Part shown: positions 1 to 13,376 of the stretch, piece by piece
How positions within the stretch are numbered: position 1 is the stretch's first letter
Layout: the number at the start of each line of letters is the position of its first letter
From: Spisula solida
Lineage: Eukaryota; Mollusca; Bivalvia; Venerida; Mactridae
Direction of reading: 5' to 3'
NCBI GenBank assembly: GCA_947247005.1
Contig: OX365949.1
Span: 4,288,001-4,352,000, forward strand
DNA length: 64,000 nucleotides
Notes under the pieces: model-generated
Told to the model about the DNA's origin: nothing
What the model saw: the letters and a program-made list of their open reading frames with translations, nothing else
The model's database searches: none
Program-made: the position numbers and the translations under genes

Positions 1-1437
1 AAGGCGACCATACCATCGTGCAACCTAATTAAAATATTGCATTAAAATCAAAGTCCATGTAATAAGAATGTGTTCGTATCTTACAAAGGACATGATTGAT
101 AAAAAAAGTGAGTTTTGTTAAACTGTAGTAGTAATTCGGATGATAAATGCCTATTGAAAGTTACTTCCATGCTCAAACTCAAATTGCTCCATACAAATGA
201 ATGGACCTATTCTGTTCAGTTCAACGATTCCACCTTATTTCACGATCTTAAAGTAATACAACTATCAGTCAGATGTTGTCATAATCATGTTTTGACGCAT
301 TCAACGACTAAATGTAAATGACGTCGTGTGATGTCTCAATTATTAATCGAGTCAATATAAACATGTATTTCTTTCGTGAATTAAATGCAGCTACCATAAT
401 AATAATTATGTGCATGAGTTAAGAACCCCAAAACAGACAATTAATGGATTAAATCTTAGGTCTTATTGACATGCCGCTTTCAAGCATTCCTATCGCACTT
501 GCGCAGTCCTCAAGCGTCATTTACGTCATATAATACGAAATATTTTTATGGCTTTATGTTTGGGGGTCGAACATTAATCTTGTATGAAATGCTTTGAACA
601 AATTTACACATATTTGAGATGTGTGCACGAGAAAAATGTGATTTTATCATTTTCGTCACGTATCAATGATTTTTACGTAGATCTTGATTTTTCTTTTTCT
701 GTATTAAAGACAATCACCAACATATGATATCTATACAGTTTTAGTGAGTTTAGATAATTATGTTCCTAAATTTATTCTAGTTCTAAAAGTGTGTACTTAG
801 AACATTCGTCAAGTGTAGTGCAATGTCTGAACATTTACTGTGATCAAACATAGACATTCTTTGACGGCATGACGAATACATCTTGTCATGCCTGCATATT
901 CACTATATATATTGTATTGCTTTCATTGTAATCATTGTTTAATACTGTTTGTACATAAATGTATTCAATATCCTCTAATATAGAGGGAATTAAAGTGTCG
1001 AAGTTGAAGTTGAACACTACAAATAGACGACTTTATAACAAAAAAGACACAGACAATGTCCAATGTAACTACACAATCAAGACATCCCATACCGAATGTC
1101 AGTCAAACTAAAACGGAGTAAGAGCCAGTTGACAAAGGTATAACAAACGGACAACACACATCACAAGGACAACTAAAGCAGATATAGTGTACGCATGTAT
1201 GACCTATTCCATTGGATTGCTTACCGTTTGGCGTCAGTATGACGTCAGACCAAAACTGCATTTTTCTCAAAATATACAGATTTCAATAAGATATATTTTG
1301 CAGTTGAGTTTCATTTTATACGAATTGTGTAATTTTGAAATAATAGCTTGCATTTCTTCATGTCACTGTACGTCGGGTGTCCAGGGCGTTACATAGAATT
1401 TAAAATCAAAACGGTATTATTAGTTTTAAAAATCTAC
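1..1437. other. non-genic AT-rich stretch
   Basis: I see no exon-like frame, RNA gene or clear mobile element here. Short open frames are scattered at the rate expected for AT-rich DNA. Confidence 0.5.
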
Positions 1438-1746
1438 TGCTCCTCGGAGCCGGAGGTCATTGGCCGGCCATACAGGGGAAACACCCCGATGACTGTGCAC
1501 TTTCGACAGTCTCAGTCGGTCTTAAACAAACATCTGTTACCAAAAGCAATTAGCCAACTAATGGACTGATCACAACAGCTTTCAAACGAAATTAATACAT
1601 ATTTCGCTTTTGACGAATTTTCAAAAAATGATGAATTATTAAGTTATTTAAAGCAAAACTTCCCGGATGTTGGATCAGCTATACTTAAACACATTGCTGA
1701 TTGGAAACAACAGTCTAATGTGAATACAAATGTAGTTGAACTGTAG
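1438..1746 (+). pseudogene. protein-like open stretch interrupted by one TGA; family not recognised
   Basis: One reading frame stays protein-like from about 1438 to a TAG at 1744-1746, broken only by a TGA at 1567-1569. The part before the stop ends HLLPKAISQLMD; the 58 codons after it include DELLSYLKQNFPDVG and ILKHIADWKQQ, with mixed charged, aromatic and aliphatic residues unlike the translated noise nearby. The codon before the break suits a Trp-to-stop change, which would make this a gene relic or the end of a retro-copied gene, but this is inference. No splice acceptor, signal peptide or known domain could be identified. It could equally be chance, or a 3' exon damaged by an assembly error. 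Confidence 0.3.
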
Positions 1747-2612
1747 GATGCCATATCTTAAAGGCGTCCTCATGAACAAAATGGCCGCTACTGAGATGTG
1801 GTCTAGTTGTTGCTACACAGTGTGGTACTGATTGGCACCAACCATTTACTTCATGCAAAATGGTCGTGTAGAAGGGAGGCTGTTACTCAAAATATGTCTA
1901 CTTTGATTTATAATATTTAGAGCATTTATGTCAATCAATCTTGATGGCTCATTCCTGATGTTATCCATCACCGAGACGGTATAAGAGAAGAGAAGCTTGA
2001 TTCCTCCTTTGAAATGTTGAGCGTCAACTGGTACCACTTATATTTCATCATTGGTACGACGCGGTCACTTTATGCTAAACCTGGACTCAAGCCCTCAAAG
2101 TGTACGCCCTAACACTAAGCTATCGAGGCAGTTTGTCATGTCACTGACCTGTATATCTTTAAAAGTAAAATTGTTTTATCAATCTTTCTAACAGGTCGTG
2201 GTTTCATTATTATTGGTGTACATGTAGTTGACATAACAAATAGGAACAACCTGTTGTAAAGAGTCAGACACATCAAAGGTGGTACTGTTGGACACTTGTA
2301 CTGAATATAAAACCTTGAATTAGTATTAGTGTGGTTGAAAAATTAATGAGGTAACATAAATGATACGGTTGGTAAATCGGTTTGTTAGCTTGGCTCAGGC
2401 ACTAGAAGCAACTAAAACACGTTTGTCTATGTAAGTTTCACTCATGATAATTACCTAATAGCCAAAGTAAGTGACATGCAAACTGTATGAAAAGTTCATG
2501 AAATAATGATGTGATAGGGAGTGAAGCCCAAATATGTATCATGTAGACAGTCAAATAAGTCTCAATTGTTACCTGAACTAAGCAATCACCTGGCGTTTAC
2601 TGCCGACATTAC
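1747..2612. other. non-genic stretch
   Basis: No supported gene or named repeat is visible. The sequence is AT-rich with only short random frames. Confidence 0.45.
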
Positions 2613-2845
2613 AGTACAACCTCTCCACAGCGACCCTCTATAGAGCAATTTCCTCTTTATTACAAATAGTACAACCTTTCCAGAGCGGCCGTTTGTAGGG
2701 CAACAACCTCTCTATTACAACATATTCACCATTTCCCTAAGCTGATATTTACTCAGAAATTAACCTTTGCAGAGCAACAACCTCTATACAGCAGCCAATA
2801 TTTGCAGCTCCCAAAGGGTGATGCTCTACAGAGGTTGTACGAGGG
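2613..2845. repeat. MITE-like dispersed repeat with palindromic 'acaacctct' segments
   Basis: The motif ACAACCTCTNNANAGAGCAA is repeated here several times and closes with its reverse complement (GCTCTACAGAGGTTGTAC near 2822-2841). A related copy with the same inverted ends lies at 48639-48817. The inverted, short, non-coding layout suggests a non-autonomous DNA element, but no target-site duplication was established. Confidence 0.4.
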
Positions 2846-4830
2846 GTTTTCGAAAAGAAATGCAATTCCATAAATCTCTTGGTATGTGTTGGGGGTTCGT
2901 GCTTCAAACTTGGCATATGTACCCATTAGACCATAGTCTGCACTTGGATAAAATTTGGTTGAAATCCATGAATTAGTTTGGTCATAATGTATGTTTATTA
3001 ACACTAATTTATACTGAGCTAAAAAAACTTTCGAAATACGTATCGTCAAACTGACTGGAATTATGCCTTATATCGAAGAAAGGTGATAAATTTATACATG
3101 ATGAATTGTTTGAGATAAATGGACATCGTAAGGTGTCTTTTAGCATTGTAACACTTTTATTGCATGTTTCAAAGTAGGTCAATAGCATCTAAAAGTCAAC
3201 AACAATAGTGTCCAACTGAAAACAACAACAATCAAACTGAACATTGATAAAAAGTCGGGTATTCGTCTCAAAGCTGCAATATTAAAAGTTGGACTGTTAG
3301 CTGCTCGTACAAGCTCGAGTTTATCCCACGTTCACTTCATTTGGAATAAAATTCTTGAAGTTAAAAACATCTGTTACCTGCGAGCCTTGAGCGAGCAGGT
3401 ATATTGGATAGCATAAAGTAAAAAGTCAATGGAGGGGCACGTGACCTGTTCTCGATGGTTTACGATTTCAAAAAAAAATCCAAAAAAAGATGCATTTTGT
3501 AAGACTGTCGTGAACCAGACTAATTCCATTATTCCATGCGGATAACATCGGTCGTTGTCGCAATGCAATAGTTTATTTACCGAAGAAATCAGAACTGTCC
3601 GAAATTTCAGTGAGCGCTAGGCAATATTGAGACCATGGATCTAAACAGCAGGTGGCTGAAGCTGCATAAGAACGGTTACCAGGAAAACCTATGTGGTCAG
3701 CCATATTACAGTGCATGAGTGTTGTACCTTTTGCGGATGACAAAACATACCTTTAATCTTGAATTTAGCGGTCAAATGTGTGTGCTGTGTGTATAAGGAG
3801 AGTTCATTGAAGGTTTTCTGTGAGTTTCGTTGTAAATGGTTCAGTAAAAAAAAGTTATACATGAAGTAAATTGCATTTCTTTGTACTGTGTATCTAAAAT
3901 CAACCAATATCATGTTTTAAAACTGACGCATCTATGGAACAGACACTTATGCGCAGTCACTTTTTGACTCGTCGTCGGACAAAATATAGATCTGGGTCAA
4001 ATCTTCAAAGACATCTGTTGGTTTTATCATGAATCTAGCGAATGTTGTTCTCACGACTTGTGGTTTACTCGGTCAGTGATAGCAAGACGAAAACAAATTA
4101 TGACTGACAGTTTATTGAGTACCATACCAGATAGCATAGCTTCACCTGTGTCATTCATTTACATCAAAGACAAGTGCTCGAGTTCTGACTATCATTGAAG
4201 CGTTCTTATAATATCTTACTCAATTTGGTATGTATTTAATTGCACTGTAGTCCATATGAAAGACAAATGTACTAGCCGACAAAACGTGTGACTTTTTCAA
4301 GCGATTTACCGTCAAACCTTTCCTAAGTAACCAGTCTAGGAATTCAGCAAATACGGCGATTTAATTTAAAGCATGTGCCTGCGTATGTGTATTTAAAATA
4401 AATCAGCAAAATATCAACATATTTTATATGAATAACATTGCGTGCGTAAGACTAGTGATTGCTTAATTGATATGGCCTCTCGCTCAGGTTTGATTGCACG
4501 TGTACTTTGTCAGAAATCGTTAATAATGACGACCTTCTCGTAGCACTGAGATTGATGAGTTATCGTGTTTCACGTGATCGTAAAGCAGCATCGTAAAGCA
4601 ACGATCGTAAATCATCAACATCTTCGTTATAACCATGAACAAACTCGATATAACATAGGTACTAAATCAACGCAAGGGAAGATAAGCCAAGAAGGAGTCT
4701 TATTTATTAATTAGAGCGTAATTGTCACTGATCGATACACTGACGGTACAAATAGGAAGGATTGTCCTTTGTTATATGATACTCAAAGACATCGAATTGT
4801 ACCGTCAAGAAATATAAATCTGAAGCAACA
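2846..4830. other. non-genic stretch
   Basis: Nothing beyond short random frames is seen. No coding exon with flanking splice sites could be found on either strand. Confidence 0.45.
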
Positions 4831-5160
4831 TGGTGGCCGAAAGTGGTTAACGCTCTCGACTACCAATCTGGAGGTCTCTGGTTCCAATCTTCACCGGGTC
4901 ACTGGAAATTTCAGAAACGCTTTTTAGTGTTTCCCACCCATAGGAACTGGTTGGTAACCCAGAGGTAGTTTCGCGTGTATCGGTGTTATATACCGGGCAC
5001 GTTAAAGAACCAAGAAGCCGGTTCGGAAAGAGCTAGGGTATCTAACCCGGATACCTTGTATCACATCTTCAACTTGCTGTCCCTTCAGCGAAATACAGGG
5101 TCCTATTGGAAATAAGTGCTTTTACTTCAATGGGTTATCCTTCACCGAAAGGTCTAAATA
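4831..5160 (+). mobile_element. tRNA-derived SINE with a conserved-core-like middle
   Basis: The head (about 4831-4900) reads like a tRNA-Ser type pol III promoter: an A-box-like GTGGCCGAAAGTGGTTAACG followed about 35 bases later by a B-box-like GGTTCCAATC. Downstream lies CGGGCACGTTAAAGAACC, resembling the central domain shared by some invertebrate SINE superfamilies. The tail end is not sharply defined. The assignment to a particular superfamily is from memory and uncertain. Confidence 0.6.
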
Positions 5161-7811
5161 ATTACACACCAAACATACTACACCATCAGCAAGACATTCT
5201 AAAATATAGCATCAGTTCGGTTCACTGAATTTGTTTTGAAACGGGAAAAAAGACAAAGAATAAACAAAAAAATGATTATCATAACCGTGATCATATCGAG
5301 CCCCCTTTTGAGATTAAAGATTCGTAGATTTAAGTTTTCAGTAGAAAAATAGACAGAAAATGAATTTAACCTTCGGAACTTGATTTAATGATCTTGGTTA
5401 TACATGAACTCCACATCGTACATTCCTTCACGGATAAAATTTGTATATTTTACAGTAATCATAAGTTAGTCACTAAAATATCAATACAACTTCTTTGTAA
5501 CTTGTTTCTTTGCTGGTTTTAAGTAAACGGATTTCGAATTGTTAATATTATCGACAATTTAGTCTTCTTGGTGTGTTTGTATAATTGCATATATGTCATG
5601 TTAATAAATATGGATAATAAGATGATAACACATAGCATGCACACGGTTCTGTTATTCAAAATATGGTGAAATGAACTTCAGTGTAATTATATTTATTAGT
5701 TTTATTCATTTTTAACAATACGAATTTTGTTTTTTGGCATAAAAGATACTTTAAAAATGTATTTAAAAATAACATGTGAATTAGAATCATACTCATAATG
5801 TGAAAACTTATCTTAATATGACGTTAAACGTGATTTTAAAAAAATGGCCCGATAAACTTTTGACAATTTTTTATATGTTAATCTGCAATTATTAATCTTG
5901 CCATGAACGAATTTTAAGAAACTTTGACCGCCAAGTTATTTTTTAAATCAAGATTTTAAAAAATATTTCCACTGTTGTCAAAAACGCTATGTCGACGTCA
6001 TAATCTGGTATCCTTATTGTATAATCACAAGTAAGGCAGAGGTGCATTCAGACATGTGACGGAAACAGAATACTAAGCAACTGAACGTTTTGACGCATAC
6101 TATTCTAAAAAGCTTAGTAGGTATGTGAATACGTATATCAAATAGACTGTGATAAATACAAGAGGGGAATTTAAGAATTGTATGAAATGATATTGATTTA
6201 GAGCAGTATTATAGTTGATTGAGAATTTGGACTACTTGCATTACATTAATGTCATATGTTGTATTTTTAAGACAATGTTGTTGGTTGCTTAATTTCGAGG
6301 TAGCAACTTACAGATATTTGACTGTATTATTATGATCGCAATCAAATCAATATTTTAGTAAAACTTCAATTAAATGTTACCTCACTAATGCTCCACCTTA
6401 CAATTAAACACAATGAGTTGCAAACAAATCCGTTTTTCACTGTGTTGACCCTTTTCTTAACACCGAATGTTTGTCAACGGTCCTTAGAAGGTTTTTTAAT
6501 TGAGTTTTCACTGAAGTAGTAGATCCTAATTCATTTTTGTATTAACAGATTTCATATTTTTAATCGTTATTATCGATGATTAATAACATGAATCGTTTTA
6601 ATAACATTATTGAATAATAATATAACATGTATTACTTACCGTTTAGGTAATGTTACGTCGTCCATTATTATTTCTGTTTAGTTCTTAGATTCATACTGTT
6701 TCACAATATTTACAAAATAAAATTTCTATACGATAATTTGTGATATAGCACCGTGATGAACGCTGATAATATTGTCGTCATAAAACCCGCTTCCGCTTCC
6801 GGTTGGTGAGTTTTATTAGTGATCGTGTTAGATGGCGGTTTAATGTTCCAGTGGCTGTCACATAACGTTTGTTTGTAAGGCGAAATTAATTAAAACGGAC
6901 GGTTTTATAGTATGGTATGATTCCGCCTTCCAGTGCGAGACTGGTACCATGGAATTTATCATCTACCTGGTTTTATTGCGCATGATAAGCATTTATTGGC
7001 GACAATTTTTGCAATTATCATCTAATTACGGAACAATAACGGTATAATTACCGCCTTGTAGAATTCATTTGGTGATAAAGCTTGACAATAACTCGGAACT
7101 GAGACGTCCAGCTAATCCATTGTCATGATAATTGGCTAGAAGCTTGTTAAATGGCAAGGTAATGATAAAAACAAGGAGTATCCGTATGGCACTTTAACGG
7201 CTGTGTCAGTATATAGAATCACCGGTTATATGACGATCATAGATAGTTATATCAGTATAGTAACTACTTGATAATCGGTTGTCAATATGTGAATGATTAC
7301 AGAAAATGTCCATTATGGTCCACTATTTTTGACGTCTTTCTACGTAAAACATGTTATGGTATTACGCAAAAACGCCTCGGCATAAATCTCTTATACTCAA
7401 ACCAAGAACCAGTACGGTACAAACTGACTGAAGTATAGTGTGCCCAGGATAATGTGAAAGGCGGGCAAATTTGGTATAGTCCACAAAGGTGGATTACAAT
7501 TATGTGCACCAACTATCAGTGATGATTTGAGTACAATACTGACCTTATCTGTTTATTTAAGTGATTTGTAAAACCAATTTTGCCACAGTTGACCAAACCA
7601 ATTCATGTTTGTAAATATCACATTAACATGGGCGCACTTTACTAGTTTCAAACTCATAGTTCACAGTGTAGCGCCTAGTCTGTCTATACAGACCCTGTGT
7701 TTAATTAAAGGAGGCTACTCTTAAGTCTTCTCTTTTTTCCTGAAATTATTTTCGTTTGCATCCTCAAACATAGGATAATCGAGCCCAAAATAAAATCTAG
7801 CTAAATGTGAA
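5161..7811. other. non-genic AT-rich stretch
   Basis: I see no exon, RNA gene or clear repeat. A slightly less AT-rich patch near 6780-6860 has no further gene evidence attached. Confidence 0.45.
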
Positions 7812-8491
7812 TACGAGGGTTGTTCAAATTGGAATGCAACTAAGTCCATAAAAAATTATCCTTGATAGATTCTAATGAAACAAGCCTTTGCTCCCATTGC
7901 AGTTAATAAAAATCTAAATATCGTCGACAGACAGTTAATCTTCTTTGTCATGATAAAACGTCACATAACTGCTTAAACCAAGTCGATGGCGTCAGGATGT
8001 TATGTATCCTAAAAGCGTGACACCGTACACAACGCACTTCAAAATTTAATTTTATGTTTTTTTGTTGGGGTATTGTTTCTCTATAAATTGTCGGTCAAAT
8101 CGTCACGCCCAGTCGTTTTGCTTACGCGTCACGTGTAAATAATGAAAATGACGCCACTATGACGTAATGAGCTAAATTGAAATAGTTTTTCGTAGAAAAT
8201 CGTACCAGGCATAAGACTAGCGTCCCATTCATTGGTTTATACTCCAATAAAATTTAAATAATAATTAATACAAAAAATACCGACCCCCAAAATAGTTGCG
8301 TTTCTAAATCGGTTTAGTGTATATGCATAAGTGGAAATAGGAATGATAACAAAATCGTATTTTCAAAAAGGAATAACTGAATGAAACTATATATCGGAGA
8401 TGAAGTGATACTATATCTTTCTTGTATCAAAAATTCATTGATACGAGAAAGATATAGCATCACTTGCATTCCAATTTGAACAACCCTCGTA
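7812..8491. mobile_element. non-autonomous mariner/Tc1-like element (MITE), TA-flanked
   Basis: A terminal inverted repeat begins CGAGGGTTGTTCAAATTGGA at 7814 and its reverse complement ends at 8489. Both ends are bordered by TA (7812-7813 and 8490-8491), the usual duplication of the Tc1/mariner superfamily. At 680 bp the element is too short for a full transposase and I see no D,D-type frame. An internal hairpin lies at 8404-8464. The CGAGGGT start resembles the ends of the element at 13845-14813, so the two may be cousins. Confidence 0.75.
8404..8464. repeat. 25-bp-stem hairpin inside the MITE
   Basis: AGTGATACTATATCTTTCT and its near-perfect reverse complement AGAAAGATATAGCATCACT flank a loop of about 9 bases. 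The size fits either a structural part of the MITE or a miRNA-precursor-like fold; nothing distinguishes the two. Confidence 0.55.
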
Positions 8492-8582
8492 TGAATACGA
8501 TAATTGATTGAAAAAAAATGTATATTATCAAGTCGGGTAGCCAGACTACGTAGTGCCATGTACTTAAGAGATTTTAATAACA

Positions 8583-8606
8583 TTGCATGCATGTATGTAT
8601 GTATGA
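8583..8606. repeat. short ATGT microsatellite
   Basis: A run of GCATGCATGTATGTATGTATG lies just after the MITE and before the tandem-core element. Confidence 0.6.
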
Positions 8607-8630
8607 AAATTGAGTAAAATAGTTAATATT

Positions 8631-10472
8631 CCAAGAGCGGCCAACGGGCCCTAGGTAGCTCACCTGTCGTAAAAGTTCATGAAGGTCCACGTGGTGACAT
8701 AAGACATAATTTACAACTTCAAAGAATCAAGTAAAAAATTAATGTAAATGCAGCCTCAGTTGCATGTACAAGATTATCATATTGTCCTAACAAGCGACCT
8801 ATTTATCAGATAATCCATATTGATAGATTAGACCAAAATTGTGACCTAAAGTGCCTACACAAAGTTTTTCTATGATTTGGTCTAGTGACCTAGTTTTTGA
8901 CCCTGGAAACCCAATAAAAAACCTCACCTATATTTTGTTGAGATGATCATTGTGACAAAGTTTCAGAAGGATTAGGCCAAAACTGTGACTTCTAGTGACT
9001 ACACGAGGTAATCTATGATTTGACCTAGTTTGTGACCACGGATGACCCAATATCGAACTTGACCTTGAGTTAGCTAAGATCATCATTGTGACCAAGTTAC
9101 ATAAAAACTAAGTCAAAATTGTGATGTCTAGTGACTACACACAAAGTTTTTCTAATATTTGACCTAGAGACCTAGTTTTTGAACCCCAAGTGATCAAGTT
9201 TCTAATTAGACCTAGATTTCATAGAGACAAACATGCTGACCAAGTTTTAAGAATATTGGATCATAATTGTGTCCTCTAATGCGTTCACAAGCTTTTTCTA
9301 AGATTTGACCTAGTGACCTAGTTTTTGACCCCACGTGACCCAGTACCAAGCTTAACCTAGATTTTATACAGACATACATTCTGACCATGTTTCATGAAGA
9401 TTGGGCCATAATTGTGTCATCTTATGCGTTCACAAGCGTTTTTAAGATTTGACCAAGTGACCTAGTTCTCAAAGTTTACCAAGTTTCAAAGTTGACCTGG
9501 ATAACATAGCGCCATACATTCTGACCAAGTTCAATGTTCACAAGAGTTTTTTAAGATTTGACCCAGTGACCTAGTTTTTATCCCCACATGACCCGGTTGC
9601 AAACTTGGCCTAGATTTTATAGAGACAAACATTCTGACAAAGTTGCATGAAGGTAGGGCCATAAATGTGTCCTCTAATGTGTTCAACAGGTATTTCTAAG
9701 ATTTAATCTAGTGACCTAGTTTTTTACCCCACATAATCCAGTGTCGACCTTGGCTTATATTTTTAGAAACATTCTGACCAAGTTTCATGGATATTGTGCC
9801 ATAATTGTGTCCTCTAATGTGTTCACAAGCTTTTTCTAAGATTTGACCTAGTGTCCTAGTTTTTGACCCCACATGGCCCAGTATCAAACTTGACCTTCAG
9901 TGTATACAGACATATATTCTCACCATGTTTCATGAAGATTGGACAATAATTGTGTCCTCTAATGTATTCACAAGCTTTTTCTAATATTTGAGCTAGTGAC
10001 CTAGTTTTTAACCCCACAAACTAGTTTCAAACTTGACCTAGATTTCATAGAGACGAACATTCTTTTAAATATTGGGCCTTAATTGTGTCCTTTAATGTGT
10101 TCACAAGCTTTTTCTAATATTTGAGCAAGTGACCTAGTTTTTAACCCCACATGACCCAATTTCGAACTTGACCTAGCTTTTATAGAGACAAACATTCTGA
10201 TCAAGTTTTATGAAGATTAGGCCATAATTGTGTCCATTAATATGTTCACAAGCTTTTTGTAAGATTTGACCTGGTGACCTAGTTTCGACCCCATACGACC
10301 CAGTTTCGAACTCAATCTAGATTTGATAGAGACAAACATTATGTCCAAGTTTCATGAAGATTGGACCATAACTGTGTCTTCCAATGTTTTCACAATAAAG
10401 TGTGGATGGGCGGACGACGGAGGAAGAGTGGTCATAACAGCTCACTCTGTCACTATGTGACACGTGAGCTAA
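8631..10472 (+). mobile_element. pearl-type, Helitron-like non-autonomous element with ~150-bp tandem core
   Basis: The left end reads CCAAGAGCGGCCAACGGGCC then CTAGGTAGCTCACCTGTCG. The middle is roughly eleven degenerate ~150-base units built from TTTGACCTAGTGACCTAG, AAACTTGACCTAGATTTTAT and CATGAAGATTGGGCCATAAT. The right end has GGACGGACGACGG, then a hairpin (CTCACTCTGTCACTATGTGA and its complement) followed by CTAA at 10469-10472. The layout of left end, tandem core and right hairpin plus CTRR matches mollusc pearl elements and Helitron-like termini as I remember them. No helicase or other protein is encoded, so it would depend on enzymes encoded elsewhere. Confidence 0.65.
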
Positions 10473-10609
10473 AAATCAAAGACCTAAATTAGGTCTTTGT
10501 TAAAATACAGAACACTATTAATAATTTTGAATGGAAATATTCAGCAAAATATGTTAACTGGTTTGATTCCAGCATATGAGAATGATTTCAATTATGTAAT
10601 AGTTAGAAC

Positions 10610-11470
10610 TACACTTAACCAATGTTCTAACTACACCGACTATAAAATTGAATATCTCTGGAACCGTTGTATTAATTCACACTATTTTTTGAAAACAAGT
10701 CTAAATTGTTAGTAGGGTGTTTTTGCAACCCAATCTGTGTAATATTGAGCACCGAGGCATGACGATATACAATATAGATTTTTGTGCCCATGTATTGAAT
10801 GTTGACGGGAAACCCATTCCACGTTGTAGATCGCTTTTTAGTCGTAAGTCCTTTCAGACAAACAAATTAGGGTTCGTATGCCATTTGAAGAAAGGACCAG
10901 ACATGTTGATAATTAAAGTAGTGGTTCGTGTTGACGGGGAATATATCGGCATATGATAATCTTGTTATCTTTGGTTTTAGAATATGGGTATACAATTCAA
11001 CCACAAACATTACCAGTTCATCATTTGTTAATTATCTTATGATATCAACATGAAAACACCAATAAATTGTCGTTTTTAGTGTAGGGACAAAAACCAAAAG
11101 TAAAAACATGTGTCAACAGTGTTTTATCCTCTGTAAGCTCAAACCACTACACCAAAGACCCGTAACCTTGACCCTTTGTTCAAATGGCATACTAGCCATG
11201 TGATGTTTTTCTGATAGGACGATCAACTAAGAAGCGATTTACAACGTGGAATCGAATTCCCGCCAAACATTTCATAGCACGCGTACAAAAGGGGATATTG
11301 TACCGTCATGCCACGGTGCACACCATTCCACCGAATAACTCGTAAAAACATTATAATAACGTAGACGATATCGATTTAAACCCTTTTACAAACAATCACG
11401 TGGTTCAATACAAGGGTTCTAGAGATATTCAAATTTAAATTCGGTGTAGTTAGAACATTGGTCAAGTGTA
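10610..11470. mobile_element. foldback-type element with ~300-bp diverged inverted arms
   Basis: The left arm (10610 to about 10905) and the right arm (about 11150-11470) are reverse complements with moderate divergence. The ends read TACACTTAACCAATGTTCTA on the left and, reversed, TACACTTGACCAATGTTCTA on the right. Inner matches include GGCATGACGATATACAATAT against ATATTGTACCGTCATGCC. TA at both ends suggests TA-target insertion. The ends share CACT...GTTCTAAC with the element at 16394-19066. Open frames in the left arm are not supported as genes. Confidence 0.65.
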
Positions 11471-11585
11471 CTACGCTCGCTCCGCCCTTTCTAAAATGTA
11501 GGTTATATTCTAATACTGGTTAGAAATGAATGAAATGTTCGACATTACAATGGCGGGCGGGGCTTGGTGTTTGTTCTTCAATGAC

Positions 11586-11646
11586 GGGGACCTAAGCATT
11601 GTCCAGTAAATAATAAGTGTATTTACTGGACAAAGCTTTGGTCCCC
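11586..11646. repeat. 61-base hairpin with ~27-bp stem
   Basis: GGGGACCTAAGCATTGTCC at the left pairs with its near-complement ending GGTCCCC at the right, leaving a 7-8 base loop (ATAAGTG). It could be a miniature palindromic repeat or a small-RNA precursor. It sits about 600 bases downstream of the secreted-protein gene's stop codon. Confidence 0.6.
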
Positions 11647-12249
11647 ATATTGGTTGTCCGCTTCCAAAGTACATGGGTGCCACTAAAGTGTAGTCTGCAT
11701 TACGTATTTTTGTCTGTCGGGAAATAAATACTCGTTGTATACAATGTTATTACACCATGGCAACATTGTGGTTGTTTCTGTCTGACTTAACGCCGTTAGA
11801 AATAATAGTTCGTCCTATACATAACGAAGAGCGTTGGAGACATTTCCAAGGTGGCGTTGGAGGATCACGTTTTGACTAAATCTTATCGTACATCTGTTTC
11901 AAGTTGTCCAAAAGCATCGAATATGGTGTGTGTCATTGTCGCCATGATGTACATTTTTGTAGTTTGTTAGTCTGAAACAAGACGCAAATAGTAACATCCG
12001 CACATGCACGACCCCTCAAACAAACAGAGAGGAAAACGGATATAGGAATAACCAGTCGAGTCAGTCAAGTTATAAGCAGAAAGCGTCTACGTATTCTATA
12101 ACACAATGGCTACCAATATACTGACGATTTGCCGTATAAATGTCATAGCGCATTCCGTAAATATCTGAATTGTAGCTAAGTAATGACAAACAAAATATGT
12201 TTTAAATTTTAATTTACCAATTGATGAAAACATGGCATTTTGAATATGA

Positions 12250-13376
12250 TTATTCCAACCCACCAATACCATGAACATCTGGTTCCTTAGCTTCGGTCTG
12301 ATGCAGATCTGTTGCTTGGTTACCAGGACTTCCGGTGCCATTCGGTCCAATATTTGGAAGCGCGGAATTCCCAGTTTCAGCTGCATATGACCCTACACCA
12401 CTCTGATTCACATTAAATTGACCTTTACCTCCGACAGAACCGGGATTAAACTGACCAGCCGGCAAAATATTATTGTTTTTATCATTTCCGGTGTATTGGG
12501 AACCAGACTGATCTCCACTTCCGCCGAAAGCGTTTAAAGCGCCATCTAGAGCAGCAGAAGAGGGACCTTTTCCCTGGGATTGGAGTGTGCTAGTTTTATT
12601 TTGACCGATTCCTTGGTTTAAATCATTCGTCTGTGTGTTTTGGTTATACTGGGAAATGTGTTCTACTGCGGAACTAGAGTCATGTTTGAATGAGCCAATC
12701 AAACCCGCATTGACAGTGTCTGGATTGAACTGAAAGGAATCACCAAAAAGTTTTTTATTGTCTGTGGTTTGTACAGCATTGAATGAGCTTAATAAACCAG
12801 CATTAAGTTTGTCAGGATTAAAGGCATCCATTGTTGCTGGTGCTGGTGGAATATGGGTCGTCATCTGTGACGTGGAACCAGTTACGTTTATTGTATCACC
12901 ATGATTAATTAATTGATGCAACATTTCTTGATTCACTTCGTTGGCATCGAAACCACCATGACCTTGATTTTGGCTGCCATAAGCGGAAGATATCCGGTTA
13001 AACCCAGAGTATTCTTTACCTTGAGTTATGGCATCTTGCATAAGTTGCTGGTTTACAGTATTTGCATTAAATCCTGTACTATGTTGTGCTGGTCCACTGT
13101 AAGGGTCTTCTCCCATTTTTGGACCAAGGTCTCCGGGTGAATCCATGTTTGCCATATATTGACCCATCTTTTCATTGGGGTTGTAGACGAACAATCCCCA
13201 GTCACTGTTGGATACTGATTTTGGTCCACCTTTTTTGAAATAGTTTACAATAGATTGTACTAGATCGTTTGGGTGATATGAACCATATACATCTTGATCA
13301 GTACGCATGGCCATCTCATGTCTCATCAACTGATCTGGATTAAAAGCTGAAGTGTGTGTAACAGGTCCGCATTGCA
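12250..13376 (-). CDS. exon 2 of the secreted repeat protein
   Basis: A single 1127-base open stretch after a strong pyrimidine-rich acceptor. It encodes residues 17-391 and the stop. The codon pattern and repeated F-N-P-D motifs mark it as real coding sequence, in contrast with the short frames on the opposite strand. Confidence 0.8.

Noticed and set aside
1567..1569. TGA as a selenocysteine codon
   Set aside because: No SECIS-like structure could be identified and no selenoprotein family is recognised.
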